Below, in pieces: positions 35,925-44,404 of a stretch of 64,000 bases of DNA (within the stretch, counting starts at the first letter, position 1; the number at the start of each line of letters is the position of its first letter). The position numbers were made by a program, and so were the translations under genes. Origin of the DNA: Rhodospirillaceae bacterium (GTDB lineage: Bacteria > Pseudomonadota > Alphaproteobacteria > UBA8366); NCBI GenBank assembly GCA_002722095.1, contig PBKG01000025.1, positions 1-64,000 on the forward strand, read 5' to 3'. The notes beneath the pieces were generated by a model. That model was given only the letters and a program-made list of their open reading frames with translations. It did no database searches and was not told the DNA's origin.

Positions 35925-36749
35925 TTACGCCGCGACCGGTGTCCTGAGGTCGTCCGGTAGATGAAAGCCCGTCCGCTTGTGGAAGCGGGGCTGGGTCGAG
36001 GGGAAACTGTCGCGCCGGTGCATGACCTGGGTGTTGTCCCACATGATTACGTCCCCCGATGACCAACTGTGCGAATAGACATAATTGGATGCATGCACGA
36101 CCAGCTCTTCGAGGAAGATTTCGCTTTCTTCTTCCGAGAGATCGCCGATTTGGGTGATGTGATTGGGGCTTAGATAAAGCGCCGCGCGGTCGAGATAGGG
36201 ATGTTTGCGCACCAGCGGATGCCAGGTATGCGACAGCTCGTCCGCCTGATCGTCCTTCATCGGCCGGCGGCGGGGCCGCCCCTTCTTGACCGGCGAATAG
36301 CAGGCCTGAATTCCGTCCACTTTGGTTTTTACGTCGTCGGGCAACGTCTCGTAGGTCTTGGTAAGGTCGGCAAACAGCGTGTTGCCGCCGTCTTCTGGGA
36401 TGGTGATGCCGTAGAGAATGGTCGCGAAGACCGGACCCGAGGTGTAGCTCTGGTCCGAATGCCAGGCGAGATTGCCTTTCACAGGCGCTTCCTTGGCCTG
36501 GCTCGACATGTACATCACCTCGTCGGGGCCGTCGCCGAGCAGGTTTTTCTGAACATGAACGAAAACCGGACCCAACCGTTCGGCAAATGTCACCAGGTCT
36601 TCGTCTTCCAGTTCCTGACCGGTAAAGACAGCGACCTTGTTTTCCATCCAGAGCTGTTTGATTTCGGCCAGTTGATCGTCGCTCAAAGCTTTAAGGTCGA
36701 TCCCGTCGACCCGGGCCGCAAAGTCGTCCTGCAAGACTGTCACTTCCAT
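35925..36749 (-). CDS. TauD/TfdA-family dioxygenase (2)
   Basis: 274 aa. Iron ligands His97-x-Asp99 (WHSDQSY) and His244 (QVMHRRD), 2-oxoglutarate arginine at 259 (HKRTGF). Start ATG 36749 has AGGGAG upstream. It follows the PLP enzyme gene by 25 bp. It differs from the other copies in a basic stretch KKGRPRRRP near residue 160, which could shape an anionic-substrate pocket. The reaction cannot be named. Confidence 0.88.
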   Translation of the reverse strand: MEVTVLQDDFAARVDGIDLKALSDDQLAEIKQLWMENKVAVFTGQELEDEDLVTFAERLGPVFVHVQKNLLGDGPDEVMYMSSQAKEAPVKGNLAWHSDQSYTSGPVFATILYGITIPEDGGNTLFADLTKTYETLPDDVKTKVDGIQACYSPVKKGRPRRRPMKDDQADELSHTWHPLVRKHPYLDRAALYLSPNHITQIGDLSEEESEIFLEELVVHASNYVYSHSWSSGDVIMWDNTQVMHRRDSFPSTQPRFHKRTGFHLPDDLRTPVAA

Positions 36750-36774
36750 GACGTTTTCTCCCTAGTATACCGGG

Positions 36775-37899
36775 TCAATAGCCCGGTCCGCGGGCGTCGA
36801 TGCGCCAAACATCCTCCACTTTATCATCTCGCACGCAAACAACCCAGTCATGGAGGTTGAAGGTGGGGTCCACATGGCCCGGAATAAGCTTGACCTTTTC
36901 GCCGATGGTGAGCGGCTTGGCGTTATGGCCCAGCGAGAGCTTGGTGTGTTCGTCGGACTGGCCGTCGACCTCGATACCGTCGAGCTCTGCGACCGTAGCG
37001 AGGCCGGAGTCCTTGCTGTGTCCTTTATGGCCGACATCGAGAAAGGCCTCACCGGCCCGGGGGGCGCTGATCACCGTCGTCCATAGAAAAAGCGCGTGGT
37101 TGAAGGTGGCGAAGGGGTTGCCGTCGTCGCCCTCGATTGTGGCGTAGTCCGCATCCATGAAGGCGAACGAGCCGGCCTGAACTTCCGTATAAAGCCCGCT
37201 ATCGCGCTCATTGGGGAAACTTCCGGTGCCGGCACCGGTTACCCAATCGCGGTCGAGCCCGACCTCTGCGAGCGCGGCCTTGCTGGCCTTAACCTTTTCG
37301 ATGGTCTTCGCGATGGCCGATTTGCGGTCGGCAGCGGAAACGAGATGCTGTGCGCTGCCGTGATAGGCCTGTAGGCCCGCGAAGTGGAGTCCCTTGGCCG
37401 CGTCGACTTCCTTCGCGAGGACGGCGACCGCGTCTCCCGGCTCGACACCGCACCGTCCGGCACCCACATCCACTTCGACCAGAACGTTGAGCGTAATGGC
37501 CGCGTTCTCTGCTGCCGCATTTAGCAATGGGATTGCCGCCGCGTCATCGCAGAGCACCGCCACGTCCGCCTGTTTGGTAAGCTCGCAAAGCCGGCCCAGT
37601 TTCGCCGGATCGACGATCTGATTTGTCACCAAAACATTTTCCACGCCGCCTGCGACCATCGCCGCGGCTTCGGACACTTTTTGGCAACAGACGCCGACGG
37701 CCCCAGATGCGATCTGGCGTTTGGCGATTTCGCTGCATTTATGCGCCTTGGCGTGGCCACGCAGACGAGCATCGGAGCCTTCTAAAGCCGCTGCCATGGT
37801 GGCGAGGTTTTGCTCGAAAGCGTCCATGTCGAGGAGCAGCGACGGCGTATCCACGTCGGCTAAAGACATGCCGGGTTCGGCGGGGCGGTAGGGGGGCAT
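36775..37899 (-). CDS. DSD1/D-threonine aldolase-like PLP enzyme
   Basis: 374 aa, alanine-racemase-type barrel. The PLP lysine is probably Lys51 in RGHAKAHKCSE. The C-terminal metal site reads GHVDPTFNLHDW with His342 and Asp344; an H-x-D pair is what I recall for D-threonine aldolases, whereas D-serine dehydratases have H-x-C. It would cleave or dehydrate a D-3-hydroxy amino acid. Flanking by dioxygenase genes suggests the hydroxylated product of one is its substrate; that is inference. Confidence 0.8.
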   Translation of the reverse strand: MPPYRPAEPGMSLADVDTPSLLLDMDAFEQNLATMAAALEGSDARLRGHAKAHKCSEIAKRQIASGAVGVCCQKVSEAAAMVAGGVENVLVTNQIVDPAKLGRLCELTKQADVAVLCDDAAAIPLLNAAAENAAITLNVLVEVDVGAGRCGVEPGDAVAVLAKEVDAAKGLHFAGLQAYHGSAQHLVSAADRKSAIAKTIEKVKASKAALAEVGLDRDWVTGAGTGSFPNERDSGLYTEVQAGSFAFMDADYATIEGDDGNPFATFNHALFLWTTVISAPRAGEAFLDVGHKGHSKDSGLATVAELDGIEVDGQSDEHTKLSLGHNAKPLTIGEKVKLIPGHVDPTFNLHDWVVCVRDDKVEDVWRIDARGPGY

Positions 37900-37908
37900 A
37901 CGAATCTC

Positions 37909-38778
37909 CTAAATCGGTACGTCACCGCTGATTTGGGTGCGGTGCATATAGCGGCGGGTGGCGTTGTCGAAGGGGTCGCGACGGTGCATGGCGTTGCGGT
38001 TGTCCCATAGCAAAATATCGCCGACCTGCCATTCGTGGTGCCAGATGAAGCGGTCCTGGATGACGTGGGCCCAGAGCCGGTCCAGCAAAGCTTCGGAGTC
38101 TTGCAGCGGCAGGCCTTCCATATATGCATTGGGGCGTCGTCCGAGGAACAGCGATTTGCGGCCGGTCTCGGGATGGGTGCGGACGATCGGGTGAAAGGCG
38201 CCGGGGCTGCTGGTGAGGTCGTCCGGTTCGGGCATGCCCTGGCGTTTTTGTCCGGCGCTGTTGTGGGTGGCGTCGTGTTTGATACGTTTCCCGTCTACGG
38301 CGGCCTTGAGGTCGTCGGGCAAGCTCTCGTAGGCGCGCTCCATATTGAGAAAGCCCGTATTGCCGCCTCGGTCCGGTACTTCCATGGCGTAGAGACAACT
38401 GCCTTTGGGCGGCATCTCGTTATAGGACATGTCCGTATGCCATTCGCATTCGAGATTGCCGAGTGAGCCCACCGCCTGTCCGTCTTCCTCGATGTTGGAA
38501 ATGATCAACAGCTCGGGGAATCCCTCGACCATCATCTTGCCGTCTTTGTCGAGGGGCGTTTCGTCGAGAGCGCCGAACAACCGGCTGAAATCCACATATT
38601 GTCGGTTTGTAAGCTTTTGGTTGCGGAACAGCAGCACCATATGGTCGTACCAAGCCGCTTTCACGGCGCCTTCGGTAGCCTTATCCAGCGGTTCGCTTAA
38701 ATCTATGCCCTCGACTTCGGCGCCAAGGACATTCGATAGGGGACGAAGTTGGAGAGTTGCTCGCTCAGTACTTGTCAT
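37909..38778 (-). CDS. TauD/TfdA-family dioxygenase (3)
   Basis: 289 aa. Iron ligands His114-x-Asp116 (WHTDMSY) and His265 (NAMHRRD), arginine at 280 (MHRTQI). The WHTDMSY and VEGIDLSEPL segments resemble TauD and TfdA. It lies 9 bp before the PLP enzyme gene and 14 bp after the next TauD-like gene, so it is cotranscribed with both. Confidence 0.9.
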   Translation of the reverse strand: MTSTERATLQLRPLSNVLGAEVEGIDLSEPLDKATEGAVKAAWYDHMVLLFRNQKLTNRQYVDFSRLFGALDETPLDKDGKMMVEGFPELLIISNIEEDGQAVGSLGNLECEWHTDMSYNEMPPKGSCLYAMEVPDRGGNTGFLNMERAYESLPDDLKAAVDGKRIKHDATHNSAGQKRQGMPEPDDLTSSPGAFHPIVRTHPETGRKSLFLGRRPNAYMEGLPLQDSEALLDRLWAHVIQDRFIWHHEWQVGDILLWDNRNAMHRRDPFDNATRRYMHRTQISGDVPI

Positions 38779-38792
38779 TACGGTGTTCGCTC

Positions 38793-39635
38793 TTAAACCG
38801 GCTTGGTGCCCTTGACCTGGACCCGGTGCATCAAGCGGTGTTCGCCGGGATAGTCGTTAAGCGCCAAGTGCTGGCAACAGCGATTATCCCAGAATGCGAC
38901 AGAGCCTTTGCGCCATTGGAAGCGGCAGGTGAGGTGATTTTGGGTCGAATGACGAAACAGCGTGTGCAGGAAAGGTTGGCACTCGAGCACATCCATCCCC
39001 TCGATACTTTCCGTATGCGCAATATTTACGTAAAGGGCCTTTTTGCCGGTTTCGGGATGTGTACGAACGATCGGGTGAGAAGACCGGTCGGTGCTGTGGG
39101 CCGCGGATACCGCTTCCTGGCCATATACCGGTAAGGTCCCGCTTTCCAGAACCCGCAGAATGCGCCCGTTGCCGTGCACCGCGTTCATGCCGTCCAGGGT
39201 TTCCCGCAGTCCTTCCGAGAGGGTGTCGTAAGCGAGGTATTGGTTGGCGAACAAGGTATCGCCGCCATGTTCAGGCACTTCCATTGCGTAAAGAATGGAC
39301 CCCATCGGCGGTATCGGCAGATGGGTGGTGTCGGAGTGCCACTCATATCCGAAATTGACTGTGTCTTCGGGCTTCTTCTCGACCACGAGGATTTCCGGAT
39401 ACATACCCGGGTTCTGGCGGTGGGGCGGCAGCGGCGCCAACTCGCCGAAATTCTTCCCGAAGCGGATCAGGTCGTCGTCGGTCAGCTCCTGATCTCGGAA
39501 GAAGATCACCAGATGGTCGAGCAGTGCCTGATGGATGCCCTTGACCGTGGCGTCGTCGAGTTTTTTCGAGATATCTACGCCGCCAATTTCGGCGCCAAGG
39601 GCGCCACCAATCTTCGTAACCGTTATTTCGCTCAT
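38793..39635 (-). CDS. TauD/TfdA-family dioxygenase (4)
   Basis: 280 aa. Iron ligands His100-x-Asp102 (EWHSDTTH) and His256 (RCCQHLA), arginine at 271 (MHRVQVKG). The H-S-D-T-T-H segment and closing HRVQVKGTKPV are like classical taurine dioxygenases, making it the best TauD candidate of the five. It lies directly after the sulfatase pair. Alkyl-sulfatase (AtsK-like) activity is an alternative that would suit that position. Confidence 0.9.
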   Translation of the reverse strand: MSEITVTKIGGALGAEIGGVDISKKLDDATVKGIHQALLDHLVIFFRDQELTDDDLIRFGKNFGELAPLPPHRQNPGMYPEILVVEKKPEDTVNFGYEWHSDTTHLPIPPMGSILYAMEVPEHGGDTLFANQYLAYDTLSEGLRETLDGMNAVHGNGRILRVLESGTLPVYGQEAVSAAHSTDRSSHPIVRTHPETGKKALYVNIAHTESIEGMDVLECQPFLHTLFRHSTQNHLTCRFQWRKGSVAFWDNRCCQHLALNDYPGEHRLMHRVQVKGTKPV

Positions 39636-39648
39636 ATCAGGGTTCCGT

Positions 39649-41103
39649 TTAGGTCATGAAAACAGGATCGTGGCCTGGTGCGGGCGTTCCTTGGTACTTG
39701 CCGCGCGCCATCAACGCTTCGCGTCCGCCAGCGGCTTCCACCTTTGCACATTGGGAAACATAAGCGGCTTCATCGACGGCTTCCGGATCACAAATCTCGC
39801 GCAGTGCACTTTCAAGATCTTTTAGCGTATCCGCATGCGCCGGGTCGTTGTGGAGGCTGGTCAATTCTTCCGGATCGGCATCGAGATCGAACAGCTCCGG
39901 CTCGTAAGAAACATAGTGGATGTATTTGTATTTGCCTTTGCGAATCATGAAGGCAGAACGTTCCGCTGCCGCGGCGTGATACTCGGTGAAGGCGACCCGG
40001 TCGGGATTGCTGTCCGCCTGCGCGATCCCGATCAACGACGCACCGGGGAGTTTCTGCGTCTCGGCAACTTCACTGAGGTTTTGGGCGTCCAGTATCGTTG
40101 GCGCGATATCGATCAATGTCACCGGTGTTTGGGACACCTTGCCCGCAGGAATGTCCGGGCCCGAAACGATCATCGGAATAAAGGAGGCTTCCTCGTACAT
40201 ATTGGACTTACCCCATAGGCAACGCGTGCCCAGGTTTTCACCGTGATCTGAGGTGTAGATGATCAGCGTATTGTCGCGAAGCCCGGTTTCTTCCAGCGCC
40301 GTGATCACCTTGCCGATATTGCTGTCCAGGTAGGAGGTGCAACCGTAATAGGACTTCATCAGGACCGGCAATGATTCCTCGGTGACGAAATCGTCATAGT
40401 TCCGCATCCATTGCGACTGCTTGATCCAGGGATGATATTCCGCCTCTGGATCGCGCAATTTCGGCATCGGCATCTCCATCTTGTCGTAGATGTCGTAGAT
40501 GTCCGGTGGCGCGATATAGGGCGGGTGCGGGCAGACGAACGAGACGAAGGCACAGAACGGGTCTTTGTTCGGGACCGCCGCCTTGGCACGCAGCCATTCG
40601 CATGTTTGTTCGGCGATATCGTGGTCGTACTGCAGATATGGGCTTTCGCCCGGACCGCATTGGGTCATGGTTCCGCTTTTTTCCATCGGCGGCGTCATCG
40701 GACGCTTGATGCAACCGCGTGCGTCGCCCTTGCCCTCGACCACATGCATCGGGATGATTTGTTCCTCGAAGCCGGTGTCGTCGGACTCATTGCGGAAATG
40801 GAGCTTGCCGATGGAGGTGGCCGACGCGCCATTCTCTTTCAGCATGTGATGCCAGGCCTTCACTCTGCCTTCGTAGGGGTGCCCGTTGTCCCAATATTCG
40901 GTCTGATGAACGTGCCTGCCGGTGGCAAGTGCTGCGCGCGCGGGCACGCAAATAGCGGAGTTAGTGAAGGAACGGGCAAAACGGGTGCCGGATTCCGCCA
41001 GTGCGTCGATGTTTGGCGTTTGTATGAAATCATGGCCGTAGCAGCCGGACGCCTTGCCTTGATGCTGGTCGGACATGATGTAGAGAACGTTGATCGGTTT
41101 CAT
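39649..41103 (-). CDS. Type I sulfatase (formylglycine-dependent) (1)
   Basis: 484 aa from ATG 41103. The formylglycine motif is Cys52-Val-Pro-Ala-Arg56, followed by the supporting TGRH. Metal-ligand segments are SDQHQG at 11-16 and TSDHGENLG near 285. Alkaline-phosphatase fold, cytoplasmic because no signal peptide is seen, as in choline sulfatase-type enzymes. It hydrolyses a sulfate ester. It is a clear paralogue of the next gene. No formylglycine-generating enzyme gene is in the window. Confidence 0.9.
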   Translation of the reverse strand: MKPINVLYIMSDQHQGKASGCYGHDFIQTPNIDALAESGTRFARSFTNSAICVPARAALATGRHVHQTEYWDNGHPYEGRVKAWHHMLKENGASATSIGKLHFRNESDDTGFEEQIIPMHVVEGKGDARGCIKRPMTPPMEKSGTMTQCGPGESPYLQYDHDIAEQTCEWLRAKAAVPNKDPFCAFVSFVCPHPPYIAPPDIYDIYDKMEMPMPKLRDPEAEYHPWIKQSQWMRNYDDFVTEESLPVLMKSYYGCTSYLDSNIGKVITALEETGLRDNTLIIYTSDHGENLGTRCLWGKSNMYEEASFIPMIVSGPDIPAGKVSQTPVTLIDIAPTILDAQNLSEVAETQKLPGASLIGIAQADSNPDRVAFTEYHAAAAERSAFMIRKGKYKYIHYVSYEPELFDLDADPEELTSLHNDPAHADTLKDLESALREICDPEAVDEAAYVSQCAKVEAAGGREALMARGKYQGTPAPGHDPVFMT

Positions 41104-41131
41104 CTGGTCAATCTCCCTCTGACCGAAATCA

Positions 41132-42571
41132 CTAAACGTATTCCGCTTTTTCGCCCGGTGCCGGCGTGCCCTGGAAGGAGCCTTTGGAGAGCACCGCCTC
41201 GCGCCCTCCGGCAGATTCGACAAGGGCTGCTTGCGATGCCTGCGCGGCCGCATTGACTGCTTCCGGATCGATCCTGGCCATGAGTTCCGCTTGCAGATCG
41301 GCCAAGGTTTCCGCGTGATCCGGGTCCGAGGCCAAATCGTTTTCCTCTTCCGGATCGTTGACCTGATCGAACAGTTCCGGTTCGTAGCCCACATAGTGGA
41401 TGTATTTGAAATCACCTTTGCGGATCATGAAGGACGCGGTGTCCGCGCCGGTCGCGTGATACTCGCTGAAGGCGACCCGGTCCATATCGTCGTCGGCATT
41501 TGCGATCTCGCGGAGAGATGTGTGACCGTCGAGCGATTCTTCATCGAGGCCGACCGCTTCCAGAATTGTCGCGGTGCCGTCGGCGAGCGTGACCGGCGTA
41601 TTGACGACCTTGCCGGAGGGCACGCCGGGGCCCGACAGTATCATCGGCACGGCCGCAGCTTCTTCATACATATTGGATTTGCCCCATAAACGCCGGGTAG
41701 CGAGATTTTCCCCGTGATCGGCGGTGTAGACGATCAGCGTGTCGTCGCGCAGGCCGGATTCGTCGAGGGCATCGAGTACCTTTTTGATGTTGGAATCGAG
41801 GTAGGAGCAAAGCCCGTAATAGGAGGCGATGGCGACTTTTCGCGTTTCTTCGGTGAAGAAATCGTCGTGGCACTGCACCTTTTGAAATTTGTCGATCCAG
41901 GGATGCAGCTCGTAATCGGGATCGTTGCCCTTCGGATGCGGCAACATATCGTGGGGGTAAAGATCGTAAAACTCTTGCGGGGCAATCAACGGAAAGTGCG
42001 GGCAAACCAAAGAGCAAAACAAAGCCCACGGCTTGTCCTGGTGCTTTGGCGCTTCGTCTTTCAGCCAATTGACGGTGTTCTCCATGATCGACTGGTCATA
42101 GCGGATGTAGCCGGAATCGCCTGGGCCGATATTAGTCGCCAGCTTGCTTTTCTGGATCGGCGGTCCGAGCGGCTGCTTGATGCTGCCACCGACGCTGCCT
42201 TTGCCTTCGACGATATGCAGCGGCACGATTTGCCGGTCGAAGCCGGTGGGATCTTCTTCGCTCCGATAATGCAGCTTTCCGATAGAGAGACAGTGATAGC
42301 CGGCCTTCTGCATCGCATGGCCCCAGCCATCGACGCGACCTTCATAGGCATGCGCATTGTCCCAATATCCGATCTCGTGCACGTAACGTCCGGTGGCAAA
42401 GCTGGCACGGGCCGGAACGCAAATCGGCGAATTAGTATAGGCGTTGGTGAAACGGGTGCCGCCTTCGGCGAGTTTGTCGATGGTCGGCGTTTTTACGAAT
42501 GGATGCCCGTAGCAGCCGGCAGATTTCTGCTGGTGCTCGTCGGACATGATGAACAGCACGTTCAAGGCCAT
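41132..42571 (-). CDS. Type I sulfatase (formylglycine-dependent) (2)
   Basis: 479 aa. Formylglycine motif Cys51-Val-Pro-Ala-Arg55 with TGRY; metal segments SDEHQQ at 10-15 and TADHGENLATR near 285. It shares most blocks with the first sulfatase (for example KSNMYEEA), indicating tandem duplication, with different residues after the motif (HEIGYWDN versus HQTEYWDN) that may reflect different esters. The gene lies 28 bp upstream of its partner in the same operon. Confidence 0.9.
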   Translation of the reverse strand: MALNVLFIMSDEHQQKSAGCYGHPFVKTPTIDKLAEGGTRFTNAYTNSPICVPARASFATGRYVHEIGYWDNAHAYEGRVDGWGHAMQKAGYHCLSIGKLHYRSEEDPTGFDRQIVPLHIVEGKGSVGGSIKQPLGPPIQKSKLATNIGPGDSGYIRYDQSIMENTVNWLKDEAPKHQDKPWALFCSLVCPHFPLIAPQEFYDLYPHDMLPHPKGNDPDYELHPWIDKFQKVQCHDDFFTEETRKVAIASYYGLCSYLDSNIKKVLDALDESGLRDDTLIVYTADHGENLATRRLWGKSNMYEEAAAVPMILSGPGVPSGKVVNTPVTLADGTATILEAVGLDEESLDGHTSLREIANADDDMDRVAFSEYHATGADTASFMIRKGDFKYIHYVGYEPELFDQVNDPEEENDLASDPDHAETLADLQAELMARIDPEAVNAAAQASQAALVESAGGREAVLSKGSFQGTPAPGEKAEYV

Positions 42572-42615
42572 GAAACGGTTCCTCCCTCAAGGATACTTCG
42601 CTCTATTCTACCACG

Positions 42616-43263
42616 TTAGAAGCGACTGTCAGGACCGACGTCGGGCTGATTGTCCGGGTGCGCTTTTTCGAAAGCGGGATGCGCGAGACAGTTATCGACG
42701 ATGCGTTTCAGGGTCGGTGTTGCGGAAAAATCGGCGGTGCGATAACTGCCTTGGTAGAAATAAGGGACCAGAAAACAATCTGCCGCGCCCGGTGTATCAC
42801 CGTGAACGAATTCGCCGGTCATCGGGTGATCCGAAACGAGGTTTTCTAGCATTTCGAGACTGCGCGGGGTCCAGTAGTCGTACCATTCCTTCAATATCTC
42901 GAGCCCGAAGCGTTCCTCGACATAGTCGCGAATGCGGCGGCCTGTGCGTTGCTGGGCCTCGCAGGTGCAGGTCAGGATAAATCCACGAACGCGCGCGCGT
43001 TCTGCCGGATCGGCCGGGTAAAGCGGCGGAACGGGATAGGCTTCTTCGAGATATTCCACGATCGCCATGGTTTGAAAGATGCGGTGACCGCTATCTTCAA
43101 GCACGGGCGCTTGGCTATTGGGGTGTATTTTGCGGTATTCGCTGCTGTGCTGTTCACCGTGGCCGAGATCGACCGGCGCGTATTCCCAATCGAGACCCTT
43201 TAGATTGAGAGCTATACGAACACGGTAACTCGACTGAGATCTCCAGTAATTATACAGCTTCAT
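42616..43263 (-). CDS. maiA: Zeta-class GST, maleylacetoacetate isomerase-like
   Basis: 215 aa. N-terminal SSYRVRIALNLKG after YWRSQ is the zeta-class glutathione-site signature, with NSQAPVLEDSG as cis-proline segment. The C-terminal helical domain ends with AFEKAHPDNQPD, typical of MaiA. It would isomerise maleylacetoacetate or a related cis-diacid with glutathione. No homogentisate pathway gene is nearby, so the true substrate in this operon may differ. Confidence 0.82.
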   Translation of the reverse strand: MKLYNYWRSQSSYRVRIALNLKGLDWEYAPVDLGHGEQHSSEYRKIHPNSQAPVLEDSGHRIFQTMAIVEYLEEAYPVPPLYPADPAERARVRGFILTCTCEAQQRTGRRIRDYVEERFGLEILKEWYDYWTPRSLEMLENLVSDHPMTGEFVHGDTPGAADCFLVPYFYQGSYRTADFSATPTLKRIVDNCLAHPAFEKAHPDNQPDVGPDSRF

Positions 43264-43266
43264 TAA

Positions 43267-43629
43267 TTATTTCTCATATATTACTTCATAACCTACGGTA
43301 TCGCAATCAATATAAATATCTGGTTTATTCGTAGAAACTACAATTTTTCTAAATCCATTTTTGTCTTTACATATTTTTACTATTTCATGACATAGGGTTT
43401 CTTGTAAATTGAAATGCTTTTGCTTTGCGAGTTCTTCGATTTCCGTGCGAAGGAAGTCGTAATTCACCGTATCTTCGATTTCGTCGCTGGTGTCCAAACT
43501 GTCATCTTCGAGGTGCATTTCGATATTTATTACGACCGTCTGCGGTTTCGCCTTTTCGAATTCGTGGATTCCGATGGAAACCGGCAGGGCGAAATCCTTG
43601 AGGAAGAATTTTTTCGACGTCACGGGCAC
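43267..43629 (-). CDS. folB: Dihydroneopterin aldolase family protein
   Basis: 120 aa from GTG 43629. The fold pattern SIGIHEFEKAKPQ (Glu23 region), ETLCHEIVKIC and STNKPDIYIDCDTVGYEV (Lys102) matches FolB. It lies between a pteridine-reductase-like SDR and a GST. The gene has a sharp internal composition change: bases 43430-43629 resemble the chromosome, while 43267-43430 (the C-terminal part) are strongly AT-rich with rare-type codons. No strong ribosome binding site is seen before the GTG. Confidence 0.82.
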   Translation of the reverse strand: MPVTSKKFFLKDFALPVSIGIHEFEKAKPQTVVINIEMHLEDDSLDTSDEIEDTVNYDFLRTEIEELAKQKHFNLQETLCHEIVKICKDKNGFRKIVVSTNKPDIYIDCDTVGYEVIYEK

Positions 43630-43649
43630 GGCGGAAGCGCTTTCGATAT

Positions 43650-44402
43650 TTAGGTCAAAAAGGCGATGTCGCGGGGCAGCTTTTGCAGGCGTTGCCCCCC
43701 ATCGATGGTGATGATTTCGCCGGTCATGGCCGGACAGTCAAGGATAAGCTTAAGTGCGGCAACGATCTGGTCCGGCGTGCAGCCTTGATTGAGCGGGTTG
43801 GTGGCATGGGCCTTCTCGAAACGGGTCTCCGATTGTTCGCCGGAGAGAAGCGTGATGCCGGGCGCGATAGCGTTGACCCGGATTGCCGGTGCCAGCGCCA
43901 TGGCGAGGGTTTCGGTGGCTCCCTTAAGACCGAACTTGCTGAGTGTATAGGAGAGATAGTCGGGGTTGGGGGACAGCACCTTGTTGTCGAGAATGTTGAT
44001 GATATTGCCCGTCTCCCCATCGGGAATTCCTGCGGCGAAGGCGCGCGCGAGGAGCATCGGCGCGCGCAAATTGACCGCATGGTGTTTGTCCAAGGTCTCG
44101 GCATCGAGACTGTCGAGCGCGTCATATTCGAAGATCGATGCGTTATTGACGAGGCAGGTGAGCGGGCCGGCAGCTTCATTGCACGCAGCGACCAATGGTC
44201 CGATCGTCGTTGGATCGGCAAGGTCCGCCTGTAGTGCCGTCGCTTGCCCCTCCGCATCAATAATTTCTTTGGCCACGCTCTCGGCTTCGTCTTTGGAGCT
44301 GTTGTAGTGCACACACACATGCCAGCCTTGCTCGCCCATTCCTTTGGCGAGAGCAGCGCCAATGCGCTTGGCGGCGCCGGTGATGAGCATTGTGCCCGTC
44401 AT
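43650..44402 (-). CDS. SDR, pteridine/dihydromonapterin reductase-like (FolM-like)
   Basis: 250 aa short-chain dehydrogenase. Cofactor motif TGAAKRIGAALAK, NNAS at about 93-96, and catalytic YTLSK preceded by an Asp-rich DNKVLSPNPDY instead of the usual serine, which is a hallmark of pteridine reductases. The neighbour folB supports a role in reducing dihydroneopterin-type pterins. It starts at ATG 44402, 2 bp after the amidase stop. Confidence 0.8.
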   Translation of the reverse strand: MTGTMLITGAAKRIGAALAKGMGEQGWHVCVHYNSSKDEAESVAKEIIDAEGQATALQADLADPTTIGPLVAACNEAAGPLTCLVNNASIFEYDALDSLDAETLDKHHAVNLRAPMLLARAFAAGIPDGETGNIINILDNKVLSPNPDYLSYTLSKFGLKGATETLAMALAPAIRVNAIAPGITLLSGEQSETRFEKAHATNPLNQGCTPDQIVAALKLILDCPAMTGEIITIDGGQRLQKLPRDIAFLT

Positions 44403-44404
44403 GA

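Noticed and set aside
41104..41415. 104-residue N-terminal extension of the first sulfatase
   Set aside because: It overlaps the end of the second sulfatase gene and is low-complexity basic; the conserved sulfatase start MKPINVLYIMSDQH begins at 41103.
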